Positions 52,179 to 62,761 of a stretch of DNA of 64,000 nt are shown here, one piece after another; the first letter of the stretch is position 1; each line of letters starts with the position of its first letter. The notes under the pieces are model-generated. The model was not told the DNA's origin and ran no database searches. It saw only the letters and a list, made by a program, of their open reading frames with translations. The position numbers were made by a program, and so were the translations under genes. Source of the stretch: Xanthomonas pisi DSM 18956 (GTDB lineage: Bacteria > Pseudomonadota > Gammaproteobacteria > Xanthomonadales > Xanthomonadaceae); contig NZ_JPLE01000020.1 in NCBI RefSeq assembly GCF_001010415.1, forward strand, positions 17,178 to 81,177. Direction: 5' to 3'.

Positions 52179-52589
52179 ATGGAAACCCACGACCTGCGCA
52201 AAGTCGGGCTCAAGGTGACCCATCCGCGGATGCGGATCCTGGAGCTGCTCGAACAGAAGAGCAACCAGCACCACCTCAGCGCAGAAGACATCTATCGGCA
52301 GCTGCTCGACCACGGCGACGAGATCGGGTTGGCCACGGTGTACCGCGTGTTGACCCAGTTCGAGGCGGCCGGTCTGGTGCTCAAGCATAACTTCGAGGGC
52401 GGCCAGGCCGTGTACGAGCTGGACCGCGGCGGCCACCACGACCATATGGTCGATGTGGACACCGGCCACGTCATCGAATTCGAAAGCGAAGAGATCGAGG
52501 CGTTGCAGCGTCAGATCGCGGCCAAGCATGGCTACGAGCTGGAAGAGCATTCGCTGGTGTTGTATGTGCGCAAGAAGCGTTCGCGCTGA
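52179..52589 (+). CDS. fur: Ferric uptake regulator Fur, cysteine-free
   Basis: Iron-responsive repressor of 136 residues. The helix-turn-helix domain includes HHLSAEDIYRQLLDHGDEIGLATVYRVLTQFEAAGLV. The regulatory metal ligands are present in GGHHDHMVDVDTGHVIEFE and EEHSLVLYV. Unlike E. coli Fur, the CxxC zinc motif after HHDH is absent (VDVDTG), and the protein has no cysteine at all. Structural zinc by cysteines is thus impossible, as is largely the case in Pseudomonas Fur. The start ATG at 52179 has ACGGAGAACAT before it. It is divergent from omlA and has its own terminator. Confidence 0.96.
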   Translation: METHDLRKVGLKVTHPRMRILELLEQKSNQHHLSAEDIYRQLLDHGDEIGLATVYRVLTQFEAAGLVLKHNFEGGQAVYELDRGGHHDHMVDVDTGHVIEFESEEIEALQRQIAAKHGYELEEHSLVLYVRKKRSR

Positions 52590-52614
52590 GACGCATCACC
52601 GCGTTGCGTTCACG

Positions 52615-52638
52615 ACAAGGCGGCTTCGGCCGCCTTGT
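52615..52638 (+). terminator. Terminator-like hairpin after fur
   Basis: ACAAGGCGGC, TTCG, GCCGCCTTGT: a perfect 10-bp stem with a UUCG-type tetraloop, followed by GCGTTTTG. It is 26 bases after the fur stop. Confidence 0.8.
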
Positions 52639-52870
52639 GCGTTTTGTGGTGCGGGTTTCGGGTGGCCTGCTGGCAGTCCGGTGCCCATCCGTCCCCCGGA
52701 TCCCGGTCCCGCCGGCGGGTAACAGTGCGGCGGGACACTGTTTGGGCGGAGTGGCGGCCCGTCTGCAGGGCAGCCGACGGCGGTCTTGCAGCGCAAGCGC
52801 CGGGGGCCTAAAACGCCCGCCTGTGCGCAAGCCGACATTGCGTGGGCGGAGTGCTTGAATACCTGAGGCC

Positions 52871-52992
52871 GCCAGCAGAGGCTGCGGTCACGCAGTGATA
52901 CCCGCAGACCTCGCAATCGCCCTCGATCAGGCTCTCTGCGACAGTTTGGCCGCCGTCGCGCGCGCTTGCCCACGTCCACGCCGCCAGGCATG
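52871..52992 (-). pseudogene. Decayed tandem duplicate of the recN 3' end
   Basis: This 122-base segment resembles 52998-53119, which holds the end of recN and its 3' flank, at a spacing of 127 bases. Shared blocks include GATCAGG.{0,1}CTCTGC.ACAG and GCCAGCA.AGGCTGCG. On the minus strand it reads MPGGVDVGKRARRR, beside MLGGVEVSKEARAAARKLL of recN, before small indels break the frame. The remaining gap (52639-52870) holds nothing I can name. Confidence 0.65.
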
Positions 52993-53049
52993 GAATTGCC
53001 AGCAAAGGCTGCGATAGCACATTGACAGCGCTTGCGTCATCGCCCCCGA

Positions 53050-54714
53050 TCAGGCGCTCTGCAACAGCTTGCGGGCAGCCGCGCGGGCTTCCTTGCTGAC
53101 TTCCACCCCGCCGAGCATGCGCGCCAGTTCTTCCTGGCGTGCCTGCGGGCCGAGCAGTTCGACCGCGCTCTGGGTCATGCCGTCCACCGGCGCCTTGCTG
53201 ACCCGGTAGTGCGCATGGCCCTTGGCCGCGACCTGCGGCAAGTGGGTCACGCACAGCACCTGGCGCTCTTCGCCCAGCGCACGCAGTTTCTGGCCGACGA
53301 TATCGGCCACCGCGCCGCCGATGCCCGAATCCACTTCGTCGAACACCATGGTCGGCACGCTGTCCAGGCCGAGCGCCGCCACTTCGATCGCCAGCGAAAT
53401 CCGCGACAGCTCGCCGCCGGAGGCGACCTTGCGCAGGGGGCGTGGCGGCTGCCCGGCGTTGGCGGCGACCAAAAATTCCACTCGTTCGGCGCCGTTGGGG
53501 TCAGGGCGCAATGTGTCCTGCGGCTGCAGCTGGATCAGGAATTGCCCGCCGCCCATGCCCAGCTCGCCGATCAACGTGGTGGTGGCGGTGGACAAGGCCT
53601 CGGCGGCGGTCTTGCGACTGTCGCTGAGCACCCCGGCCGCGCTGCGCCAGATGCCGGTGGCGGACTCGATATGTTTGTCCAGCTGCTGCAGGCGCTCGTC
53701 GGCGCCGCGCAGGCTCTCCACTTCCTGGCTCATGCGGTCGCGATGGGCGGCCAGCTCGTCCGGAGCGACGCGGTGCTTGCGGGCCAGGTCGTGCAGGCGG
53801 CCGAGACGGCGCTCCATCGCTTCGAACTGGGCCGGGTCGGCGTCCAGGTCGTCGCGCACGCGGTCGAGCAGGGCCAGCGCCTCTTCGATCTGGATCGCGG
53901 CGCTGTCCAGCAGTGCGTCCACCTCGCCCAGGCGCGGTTCGTGTTCGGCGACTCGGGCCAGGTCGTGGCGGCTGTCCTGCAGCAGGCCCAGCGCCGACGC
54001 ACCGTCGTCGCCGTTGAGCTGTTGGGCCACGCTGTCGCAGGCGCCGATCAGCGCGGTGGCGTGCGCCTGGCGCCGGTGATTGACGTCCAGCGCGGCAATC
54101 GCGGCCGGGTCCAGGTCCTCGCGTTCCAGTTCGCCCAGTTGATGCTCGAGAAAGCCGATGCGATCGGAGACATCACCCTGCGCGGACAGCGCGTCGCGCT
54201 CGTCCAGCAGTGCCAGCCAGCGCTGGCTGGCCTGGCGCACCTGCTCGCGCTGGGCGCCGTTGCGGGCGTAGGCGTCGAGCAGGGCGAGCTGGCTGTTGCG
54301 GGCCATCAGGGCCTGGTGCTCGTGCTGGCCGTGGATTTCCACCAGCCTTGATGCCAGCTCGGCCAACTGCGAGGAGGTCACCGGGCGACCGTTGATCCAG
54401 GCGCGCGAGCCGCCGTCGGCACGGATGACGCGGCGTAGCTGGCATTGGGACTCGTCATCGAGCTCGTTGTCGGCCAACCAGCCCAGGCCCGGGTGCTCGG
54501 CCGGCAGCTGGAACTCCGCCGACAGCTCGGCGCGGTCGGCGCCGTGGCGGACCACGCCGCTGTCGGCGCGCAGGCCGGACAAAAAGCCCAGCGCGTCCAC
54601 CATCAGCGACTTGCCGGCGCCGGTTTCGCCCGATACCACGGTCATGCCCGGGCCGAACTCGAGCTCGGTGGCGCGGACAACGGCGAAATCCTTGATCGAG
54701 AGGTGTCTGAGCAT
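53050..54714 (-). CDS. recN: DNA repair protein RecN
   Basis: SMC-like ATPase that acts early in double-strand-break repair. The 554-residue length is normal. The N-terminus starts MLRHLSIKDFAVVRATELEFGPGMTVVSGETGAGKSLMVDAL (Walker A GETGAGKS). A long coiled-coil region follows (EELERED ... LEAATERL-like heptads are not needed to see it). The ABC-type signature is VASGGELSRISLAIEVA, and Walker B is TMVFDEVDSGIGG. It is divergent from hrcA across about 120 bases. Its 3' end has a decayed duplicate just downstream. It is probably LexA-controlled elsewhere, but no LexA box was identified here. Confidence 0.95.
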   Translation of the reverse strand: MLRHLSIKDFAVVRATELEFGPGMTVVSGETGAGKSLMVDALGFLSGLRADSGVVRHGADRAELSAEFQLPAEHPGLGWLADNELDDESQCQLRRVIRADGGSRAWINGRPVTSSQLAELASRLVEIHGQHEHQALMARNSQLALLDAYARNGAQREQVRQASQRWLALLDERDALSAQGDVSDRIGFLEHQLGELEREDLDPAAIAALDVNHRRQAHATALIGACDSVAQQLNGDDGASALGLLQDSRHDLARVAEHEPRLGEVDALLDSAAIQIEEALALLDRVRDDLDADPAQFEAMERRLGRLHDLARKHRVAPDELAAHRDRMSQEVESLRGADERLQQLDKHIESATGIWRSAAGVLSDSRKTAAEALSTATTTLIGELGMGGGQFLIQLQPQDTLRPDPNGAERVEFLVAANAGQPPRPLRKVASGGELSRISLAIEVAALGLDSVPTMVFDEVDSGIGGAVADIVGQKLRALGEERQVLCVTHLPQVAAKGHAHYRVSKAPVDGMTQSAVELLGPQARQEELARMLGGVEVSKEARAAARKLLQSA

Positions 54715-54832
54715 GGGGGTCGAGAGTGAATGCGTTGGGGAAGCTTAGGGCAGGAGGGTGCGGGCAGGGAGTCGGATGCTTGCCATCCCCGGTGCCAGAC
54801 ATTATCTATGCCCAGTCTCACCGGATGATCCC

Positions 54833-55885
54833 ATGCGCGCGTCCCAGTCCCCAATGCTCGACCCCCGCGCCCGCCAGCTGCTGCGCACCTTGATCGCGCG
54901 CTACATCCGCGATGGCGAGCCGGTGGGCTCGAAAACCCTGGCCCAGCATGCCGGGCTGGATGTGAGCCCGGCGACCATCCGCAACATCCTGGCCGATCTG
55001 GAGGACGTGGGGCTGCTCAGTTCACCGCACACCTCGGCCGGGCGGGTGCCCACCGCGCACGGCTACCGGGTGTTCGTCGACAGCCTGGTGCAGATGCAGC
55101 CACCGGGCGAAGAAGAGGTGCGCCGCCTGCGCGCGGAGCTGGCCAGCGGCAACGGCACCCAGTCGCTGCTGGGCAGCGCCTCGCAGATGCTGTCGGCGAT
55201 GAGCCATTTCGTTGGAGTGGTGAGCGCGCCGCGGCGCGAGCAGTTTGCGTTCCGGCATATCGATTTCGTGTCGCTGGACGCGCGCCGGGTGCTGGCGATC
55301 CTGGTGTTTGCCGATAACGAAGTACAGAACCGGGTGATCGAGCCGCGCCGTGCCTACGAGCCGGCCGAGCTGGAACGGGTGGCCAGTTACCTCAATGCGC
55401 AGTTCGCCGGGCGCGCGCTGTCGGACATCCGCGCCAGCCTGCTGCGCGAACTGCGCATGGCCAAGAACGAGATGGAGCAGCTGCTGGCGCACAGCGTGGA
55501 CCTGGCCAGCGAGGCGCTGGTGCCGGCCGATGCCGAGGACATGGTGATGGCCGGGCAGACCCGGCTGATGGGCGTGCAGGACTTGTCGGACCTGGACCGG
55601 CTGCGCGAGCTGTTCGAGGCCTTCGCCAGCAAACGCGAGATCCTGCAGTTGCTCGAACGCACCATCCAGGCGCCGGGCGTGCGCATCTTCATTGGCGAAG
55701 AGACCGGCATGGTGTCGCTGGACGATGTCTCCCTGGTCACCGCGCCGTATGCCGCCAACGGGCAGGTGCTGGGCGTGCTGGGGGTGATCGGTCCCAAACG
55801 CATGGCCTACGACCGGGTGATCCCGCTGGTGCAGACCGCCGCCCAGGTGCTGGGCGCGGCGATGGAGCCGCCCGACAGGCGATAA
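54833..55885 (+). CDS. hrcA: Heat-inducible transcription repressor HrcA
   Basis: Represses class I heat-shock operons by binding the CIRCE operator, usually with help from GroEL. The 350-residue protein has the N-terminal winged helix (DGEPVGSKTLAQHAGLDVSPATIRNILADLEDVGLLSSPHTSAGRVPT). The family's C-terminal GAF-like domain includes IFIGEETG and LGVLGVIGPKRMAYDRVIPLV. The ATG at 54833 precedes the conserved region by a normal distance. It is the first gene of the hrcA-grpE-dnaK-dnaJ cluster. I found no CIRCE inverted repeat in the window, so its main target is probably groESL elsewhere. Confidence 0.95.
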   Translation: MRASQSPMLDPRARQLLRTLIARYIRDGEPVGSKTLAQHAGLDVSPATIRNILADLEDVGLLSSPHTSAGRVPTAHGYRVFVDSLVQMQPPGEEEVRRLRAELASGNGTQSLLGSASQMLSAMSHFVGVVSAPRREQFAFRHIDFVSLDARRVLAILVFADNEVQNRVIEPRRAYEPAELERVASYLNAQFAGRALSDIRASLLRELRMAKNEMEQLLAHSVDLASEALVPADAEDMVMAGQTRLMGVQDLSDLDRLRELFEAFASKREILQLLERTIQAPGVRIFIGEETGMVSLDDVSLVTAPYAANGQVLGVLGVIGPKRMAYDRVIPLVQTAAQVLGAAMEPPDRR

Positions 55886-55911
55886 ACGACGGCGATCGGT
55901 GCGATCGTTTG

Positions 55912-55938
55912 CTTGAAACGCGGCCAGGCGCCCACATA
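55912..55938 (+). promoter_or_regulatory. Sigma32-type heat-shock promoter for grpE
   Basis: CTTGAAA (55912-55918), 12 bases, CCCACATA (55931-55938). This is close to the sigma32 consensus CTTGAAA-N12-14-CCCCATNT. It starts 71 bases before the grpE start codon and lies after the hrcA stop. Confidence 0.65.
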
Positions 55939-55982
55939 CGGGGTGACGTTGGGGCGGGCGTCCGCTTGCCCGGGAACTGCAC

Positions 55983-56501
55983 ATGAACCAAGACCACCCC
56001 GAATTCGACTCCGAAGACCTGTCCCAGAATCCACCCGAGACCGATCCGCTCAAGGCCGAGATCGAGTCGCTGCGCAGCGAGATCGCGCTGGTCAAGGCCG
56101 ACGCCCTGCGCGAGCGCGCCGACCTGGAAAACCAGCGCAAGCGCATCGCGCGCGACGTCGAGAACGCGCGCAAGTTCGCCAATGAGAAGCTGCTGGGCGA
56201 GCTGCTGCCGGTGTTCGACAGCCTGGATGCCGGGCTCACCGCGGCCGGCAGCCAGCCCAGCCCGCTGCGCGATGGCCTGGACATGACCTACAAGCAATTG
56301 CTCAAGGTCGCGGCCGACAACGGCCTGACCCTGCTCGATCCGGTCGGCCAGCCGTTCAACCCCGACCAGCACCAGGCGATCAGCCAGGGCGAAGCCGAGG
56401 GCATTGCGCCGGGCCATGTGGTGCAGGTGTTCCAGAAGGGCTACCTGCTCAACGAGCGCCTGCTGCGCCCGGCCCTGGTGGTCGTGGCCAAGCACGACTG
56501 A
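55983..56501 (+). CDS. grpE: Nucleotide exchange factor GrpE
   Basis: Homodimeric cochaperone that releases ADP from DnaK. The 172-residue protein has the acidic N-terminal tail and a long helix ([49 protein letters not shown]). The beta domain contacts DnaK, with the motif [14 protein letters not shown] and [28 protein letters not shown]. The start ATG at 55983 is canonical. It is preceded by its own sigma32-type promoter, and a hairpin (56508-56531) follows the stop before the dnaK promoter. Confidence 0.96.
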   Translation: MNQDHPEFDSEDLSQNPPETDPLKAEIESLRSEIALVKADALRERADLENQRKRIARDVENARKFANEKLLGELLPVFDSLDAGLTAAGSQPSPLRDGLDMTYKQLLKVAADNGLTLLDPVGQPFNPDQHQAISQGEAEGIAPGHVVQVFQKGYLLNERLLRPALVVVAKHD

Positions 56502-56560
56502 TTGCCGGCGCCCGGCTGAACTGCCGGGCGCGCGGTTGGAACACAGATGCGCACAGATGG

Positions 56561-56588
56561 CTTGAACACCTGCGCGCCACCCCCACAT
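56561..56588 (+). promoter_or_regulatory. Sigma32-type heat-shock promoter for dnaK
   Basis: CTTGAAC (56561-56567), 13 bases, CCCCACAT (56581-56588). It is a near-perfect sigma32 match, 83 bases before the dnaK start. With the grpE promoter it suggests two separately started heat-shock transcripts. Confidence 0.75.
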
Positions 56589-56643
56589 CTCAGCCAGACC
56601 CGGCGTCGCCGGACACAGCTACAGAATCATCAGGAGCGTATCC

Positions 56644-58569
<1,926 letters not shown>

Positions 58570-58576
58570 GCCGTGG

Positions 58577-58725
58577 TTTGGGAGTCGGGAGTGGGGATTG
58601 GCAGCCGCTAAAGGTGCCGATCCCCATCCCGATATCCTTTACGCGTCGCGTCGCCAAGGCGGACCAGCACACGCTGTCCGCTTTTGCGTTTCAACGAATC
58701 CCAAATCACGAATCCCCAATACCGG
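58577..58725. repeat. GGGATT-type heptad repeat element, copy 3
   Basis: The G-rich arm at 58577-58601 (TTTGGGAGTCGGGAGTGGGG, then ATTGG) lies seven bases after the dnaK stop. The C-rich arm at 58695-58725 (AATCCC and AATCCCC units) ends three bases before the dnaJ start. It forms the whole dnaK-dnaJ gap and could influence dnaJ expression. Confidence 0.65.
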
Positions 58726-58728
58726 CTT

Positions 58729-59859
58729 ATGAGCAAACGCGATTACTACGAAGTGCTGGGCGTTGCCCGTGGCGCCAGCGACGACGAGCTGAAGAAGGCG
58801 TATCGACGTTGCGCCATGAAGCACCATCCGGACCGCAACCCGGGCGATGCTGCGGCCGAGGCGATGTTCAAGGAGTGCAAGGAAGCCTATGAAGTGTTGT
58901 CGGACGGCAACAAACGCCGTGCCTACGACGCGCATGGTCATGCAGCGTTCGAGCACGGCATGGGTGGTGGTGGCGGTGGGCCGGGTGGCCCGGACATGGG
59001 AGATATCTTTGGCGATATCTTCGGCAATATTTTCGGCGGTGGCGCCGCCGGTCCGCGCGCTGCGCGACGTGGCGCCGACGTCGGCTACGTGCTGGAACTG
59101 GATCTGGAAGAAGCCGTCGCCGGGATCGAGCGCCGCATCGAGATTCCCACCCTGGTCGAATGCGAACCCTGCCACGGCAGCGGCTCGGAAGACGGCAAGG
59201 TCCAGACCTGCGCCACCTGTCATGGGCGCGGCCAGGTGCGTATCCAGCGCGGCATCTTTGCCATGCAGCAGAGCTGCCCGCACTGCGATGGACGCGGCAC
59301 GCTGATCCAGAACCCGTGCAAGACCTGCCATGGCGCCGGTCGCGTGGAAGAAGACAAGGTGCTGTCGATCAAGGTGCCCGCCGGCGTGGACACCGGCGAC
59401 CGCATCCGCCTGGCAGGCGAAGGCGAGGCCGGCCCGGCCGGCACACCGCCGGGTGACCTGTATGTGGAAGTACGCGTGCGCGAGCATGCGATCTTCCAGC
59501 GCGATGGCGACGACCTGCATTGCGAAGTGCCGATCCGCATTTCGCAGGCCGCGCTCGGCGACACCGTACGCGTTGCGACCCTCGGCGGCGAAGCGGAAAT
59601 CCGCATTCCTGCCGAGACCCAGACCGGCAAGTTGTTCCGCCTGCGCGGCAAGGGTGTGCGTTCGGTCCGCAGCCGCAGCGAAGGCGACCTGTATTGCCGC
59701 GTGGTGGTCGAAACGCCGGTGAACCTGACCGCCGATCAGCGCGAGTTGCTGCAGCAGTTCGAGGCAACCTTCACCGGTGAGGATGCGCGCAAGCATTCGC
59801 CCAAGTCGGCCACCTTCATCGATGGCGTCAAGGGTTTCTGGGATCGCATGACGTCGTAA
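58729..59859 (+). CDS. dnaJ: Chaperone protein DnaJ (Hsp40)
   Basis: DnaK cochaperone of 376 residues that delivers clients and stimulates ATP hydrolysis. The J domain includes [20 protein letters not shown] and the HPD motif in [10 protein letters not shown] Gly/Phe-rich stretch follows ([23 protein letters not shown]). Four zinc-finger repeats of CxxCxGxG type are present: [32 protein letters not shown]. The C-terminal domains and dimerisation segment complete the type A architecture. The ATG at 58729 starts the J domain; the open frame begins earlier, inside the upstream repeat. Confidence 0.97.
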   Translation: MSKRDYYEVLGVARGASDDELKKAYRRCAMKHHPDRNPGDAAAEAMFKECKEAYEVLSDGNKRRAYDAHGHAAFEHGMGGGGGGPGGPDMGDIFGDIFGNIFGGGAAGPRAARRGADVGYVLELDLEEAVAGIERRIEIPTLVECEPCHGSGSEDGKVQTCATCHGRGQVRIQRGIFAMQQSCPHCDGRGTLIQNPCKTCHGAGRVEEDKVLSIKVPAGVDTGDRIRLAGEGEAGPAGTPPGDLYVEVRVREHAIFQRDGDDLHCEVPIRISQAALGDTVRVATLGGEAEIRIPAETQTGKLFRLRGKGVRSVRSRSEGDLYCRVVVETPVNLTADQRELLQQFEATFTGEDARKHSPKSATFIDGVKGFWDRMTS

Positions 59860-59895
59860 ACGACGTCATCGGCAGCGGGCCACGCTGCCGAACGT

Positions 59896-59930
59896 GCCCC
59901 CGCCTGCTCCTGCCGGGAGCAGGCGGGGGC
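59896..59930 (+). terminator. Strong hairpin after dnaJ
   Basis: GCCCCCGCCTGCTCC and its exact complement form a 15-bp stem around TGCCG, 37 bases after the dnaJ stop. The T-run is weak (ATTGGG), so it may stabilise the mRNA end as much as terminate it. Confidence 0.6.
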
Positions 59931-60100
59931 ATTGGGCAAGTCGAATGACTCAAGGACGGCCGTCCTCCGCTCGCTGGAAAGCGATGGGGCTGCGACATCG
60001 TTTCCCTTCGTGGGACGGCCGCACGAACGATATCCTCCTCGCTCGGAAGAACTGCAAGAAGCACGTTCGCAAGAAAGTACAAGAAACTCGCCCGCAAGAA

Positions 60101-60249
60101 GTGCCAGAACAACGACATCCTTCCCTCTCGGGAAAAAGTGCCAGAACAACGACATCCTTCCCCCTCGGGAAAAGGTGCCAGAACAACGACATCCTTCCCC
60201 CTCGGGAAAAGGTGCCAGAACAACGACACCCTTCTCCCCTCGGGAGAAG
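60101..60249. repeat. 37-bp tandem array, four copies
   Basis: Copies start at 60101, 60138, 60175 and 60212. Each begins GTGCCAGAACAACGACA and continues into a CTTCC..CTCGGGAAAA half. The first three differ at two or three positions, and the fourth drifts towards the palindromic element that follows. There are no variable spacers, so it is not CRISPR. The 870-base spacer between dnaJ and pdxY holds no convincing gene. Confidence 0.85.
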
Positions 60250-60272
60250 GTGCCCGAAGGGCGGATGAGGGT
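60229..60272. repeat. Dispersed palindromic repeat, second copy
   Basis: Exact 44-base reverse complement of 33686-33729. It is joined directly to the 37-bp array, whose units look like a diverged form of the CTTCTCCCCTCGGGAGAAG half of this element plus a linker. Confidence 0.85.
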
Positions 60273-60731
60273 GCGGCATGCCGAGTGCCAACGCCGCCCT
60301 GCAAGCGGCAGCCTGGCCGCTCGCTCTGCTGAAGCCGGGCAGCACTGGAAATCTCCACGTGCCAACACGTCGTGCCGCCCTGCGTGCAGGTCTGCGCCTC
60401 ACTCCGTCACGCGCGCCGCTTGATCGAATCGCCACGCGCCGCCGCAGACTGCACCTGCGCCACTGATACCATCGCGACGCTACGTCGATAGCTGCCGGGT
60501 CAGCGCCATCGCGCCTGGTCAGGCCGGAATATCTGCAAAACATGCAGAGACTGCGCAGCGCTGATGCGTTCGGTTCTGGCGTGGGCGTCGCCACTCGGCT
60601 GCAATGTCAGCGCTTCTCCGGACCGCATCCAGTCGAGGCGCGTCGCACCGAACACGGCGCGGCTCCAGACACTCCACGCGCTCACGCATTGCGGCAGATA
60701 ATGGGGCTCTCCCTTCACGACGGCGTCTCCC

Positions 60732-61640
60732 ATGAGCGATGCAACCGACAGCCATCTCGTCCACGGTCGCCGCCAGCGCCCGGATGGTCCTTCGCCGATC
60801 GATGTGATCTCGGTGCAGTCGCAGCTGGTCTACGGCCATGCCGGCAATAGCGCCGCCGTGCCGCCGCTGCGTGCGCTCGGCCTGCGTGTGGCCGAAGTGC
60901 CAACCACCTTGCTCAGTAACGCGCCGTTCTATGCGACCTTGCGCGGCCGTATCCTGCCGGCCGACTGGCTGGCCGACCTGTTGCTCGGCGCCACCGAGCG
61001 CGGCCTGCCGCAGCGGGCGCGCATGCTGGTCTCCGGCTATTTCGGCAGCCTCGCCAATGGCGAAGCATTCGCCGATTGGCTTGAACAGACCCTGCCGCAG
61101 GCGCCGCAGCTGCGCTATTGCCTGGATCCGGTGATCGGCGATACGCACACCGGCCCCTACGTCGAGCCGGGGCTGGAGCGCGTGTTCGCCGAACGGCTGC
61201 TGCCGCATGCCTGGCTGGTCACGCCCAATGCGTTCGAGTTGGGACGCCTGACCGGTATGCCCAGCCTGGAGCAGGACGACGCCATCGCCGCGGCGCGTGT
61301 CCTGCTCGCCCGCGGCCCGCATTGGGTGCTTGCGCACAGCGTTGCCGGCGCGACAGGCGAATTGGTGGCCCTGGCGGTCAGCACGGATGCGGTGTATCGC
61401 TGGGCCAGCCCGCATCTGCCGGTCGACGTGGCCGGCACCGGCGATGTGCTGATGGCACTGCTGATCGGCTTTTTGCTGCGCGATCTGCCGTTCGAGCAGG
61501 CGGTGGGACACGCGCTGACCGGCGTGCACAGCGCGCTGGAGGCCACGCTGGCTGCAGGCTACGAAGAGTTCGATGTTCTGGCCGCCGCGCCGGCCGCGCT
61601 CGCGGCACTGCCGCGCTTTGCCGTCGAGCGCCTGGCATGA
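60732..61640 (+). CDS. pdxY: Pyridoxal kinase
   Basis: Phosphorylates pyridoxal in the vitamin B6 salvage path. The 302-residue protein shows the ribokinase-like PdxY/PdxK features: VISVQSQLVYGHAGNSAAVPPL near the start, YCLDPVIGDTHTGPYV, and VTPNAFELGRLTG. The catalytic region near the end reads VDVAGTGDVLMALLIG (GTGD, with the base Asp). A 20-residue N-terminal extension is present. The gene overlaps tyrA by four bases (ATGA), so the pair should be translated together. Confidence 0.93.
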   Translation: MSDATDSHLVHGRRQRPDGPSPIDVISVQSQLVYGHAGNSAAVPPLRALGLRVAEVPTTLLSNAPFYATLRGRILPADWLADLLLGATERGLPQRARMLVSGYFGSLANGEAFADWLEQTLPQAPQLRYCLDPVIGDTHTGPYVEPGLERVFAERLLPHAWLVTPNAFELGRLTGMPSLEQDDAIAAARVLLARGPHWVLAHSVAGATGELVALAVSTDAVYRWASPHLPVDVAGTGDVLMALLIGFLLRDLPFEQAVGHALTGVHSALEATLAAGYEEFDVLAAAPAALAALPRFAVERLA

Positions 61641-62761
61641 GTGCGCAGCCGGTGGTCGGCATCGTCGGCATTGCCGGCGCCTACGGACGCTGGCTGGCGC
61701 AGTTCCTGCGCACGCGCATGGGCTTGCAGGTGATCGGCTTCGATCCGGCAGCTGGCGGCGACATCGACGAAGCCACCCTGGCGCAGCGCGCAGATGTGTT
61801 GATTTTCTCTGCGCCGATTCGCCACACCGCGGCGTTGATCCAGCGCTATGTGGAGCTTGCCGGGCAACGCGCTGCATCGCAGTTGTGGATGGACATCACC
61901 TCGATCAAGCAGGCGCCGGTCGCTGCGATGCTGGCATCGCAAGCAGACGTCGTCGGTCTGCATCCGATGACCGCGCCGCCCAAGTCGCCAACCTTGAAGG
62001 GGCGGGTGATGGTGGTCTGCGAAGCGCGCCTGCAGCACTGGTCGGCGTGGGTACAGACCTTGTACGCAGCACTCCAGGCGGAGTGCGTGTATGCAACGCC
62101 CGAGCACCACGATCGGGTGATGGCCTTGGTGCAGGCGATGGTGCATGCCACCCATCTTGCGCAGGCTGGCACCTTGCGCGACTACGCACCGCTATTGGGC
62201 CACTTGCAGGCATTGATGCCGTATCGCTCCGCGTCGTTCGAGCTGGACACGGCGGTGATCGCGCGAATCCTCTCGCTCAACCCATCGATCTACGAAGACA
62301 TCCAGTTCGGTAATCCGTACGTCGGCGAAATGCTCGACCGCCTGCTGTCGCAGCTGCAGCAGTTACGCGCACTGGTGGCGCAAGGCGACGATGCGGCACG
62401 CGCGCAGTTCCGCAGTCAGTTCCTGGACGCGAACGTGCACGCTTTGCAACACACTGCGCTGGCTGCAGGCAACTACACCTATGAGCGCGTGGGCTACCTG
62501 CTGGCCGACCTCACCGAGCCGCTGACCTTGAGCGTGTATCTGCCCGAAGACCAGCCCGGTTCGCTGCGTACGCTGTTGCATGTCTTCGAGCGGCACGCGG
62601 TGAACCTGTCGTCGATCCATTCCTCGCGCACACCGGCGGGTGAGCTGCATTTTCGTATCGGGTTCGAAGAGGGCAGCGATTTTCAGTCATTGGCAGACGC
62701 GGCGAACGAGATTGATGCGAGCGGGATCGGGCGCGTGCTGGATCGTCCTCAGCGGGGATAA
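61637..62761 (+). CDS. tyrA: Prephenate dehydrogenase with C-terminal ACT domain
   Basis: Oxidatively decarboxylates prephenate on the way to tyrosine. The 374-residue protein has a Rossmann motif (GIVGIAGAYGRWLAQFL), with the active-site region LHPMTAPPKSPTLKGR, where the invariant His lies. The helical dimerisation domain includes HDRVMALVQAMVHATHLAQAG. An ACT domain ends the protein (LTLSVYLPEDQPGSLRTLLHVFERHAVNLSSIHSS), indicating allosteric control by an aromatic amino acid. There is no chorismate mutase part. The start at 61637 overlaps pdxY by four bases. Confidence 0.9.
   Translation: MSAQPVVGIVGIAGAYGRWLAQFLRTRMGLQVIGFDPAAGGDIDEATLAQRADVLIFSAPIRHTAALIQRYVELAGQRAASQLWMDITSIKQAPVAAMLASQADVVGLHPMTAPPKSPTLKGRVMVVCEARLQHWSAWVQTLYAALQAECVYATPEHHDRVMALVQAMVHATHLAQAGTLRDYAPLLGHLQALMPYRSASFELDTAVIARILSLNPSIYEDIQFGNPYVGEMLDRLLSQLQQLRALVAQGDDAARAQFRSQFLDANVHALQHTALAAGNYTYERVGYLLADLTEPLTLSVYLPEDQPGSLRTLLHVFERHAVNLSSIHSSRTPAGELHFRIGFEEGSDFQSLADAANEIDASGIGRVLDRPQRG

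Noticed and set aside
52596..52991. 131-codon minus-strand frame downstream of recN
   Set aside because: Its first codons derive from the decayed copy of the recN tail, and the remainder is Arg/Pro-rich. Treated as a fossil duplication, not a gene.
54715..55911. CIRCE operator in the hrcA region
   Set aside because: I looked for TTAGCACTC-N9-GAGTGCTAA around hrcA, grpE and dnaK and did not find it.
60101..60249. CRISPR array
   Set aside because: The units are contiguous 37-base repeats with no unique spacers between them and no cas genes in the window.
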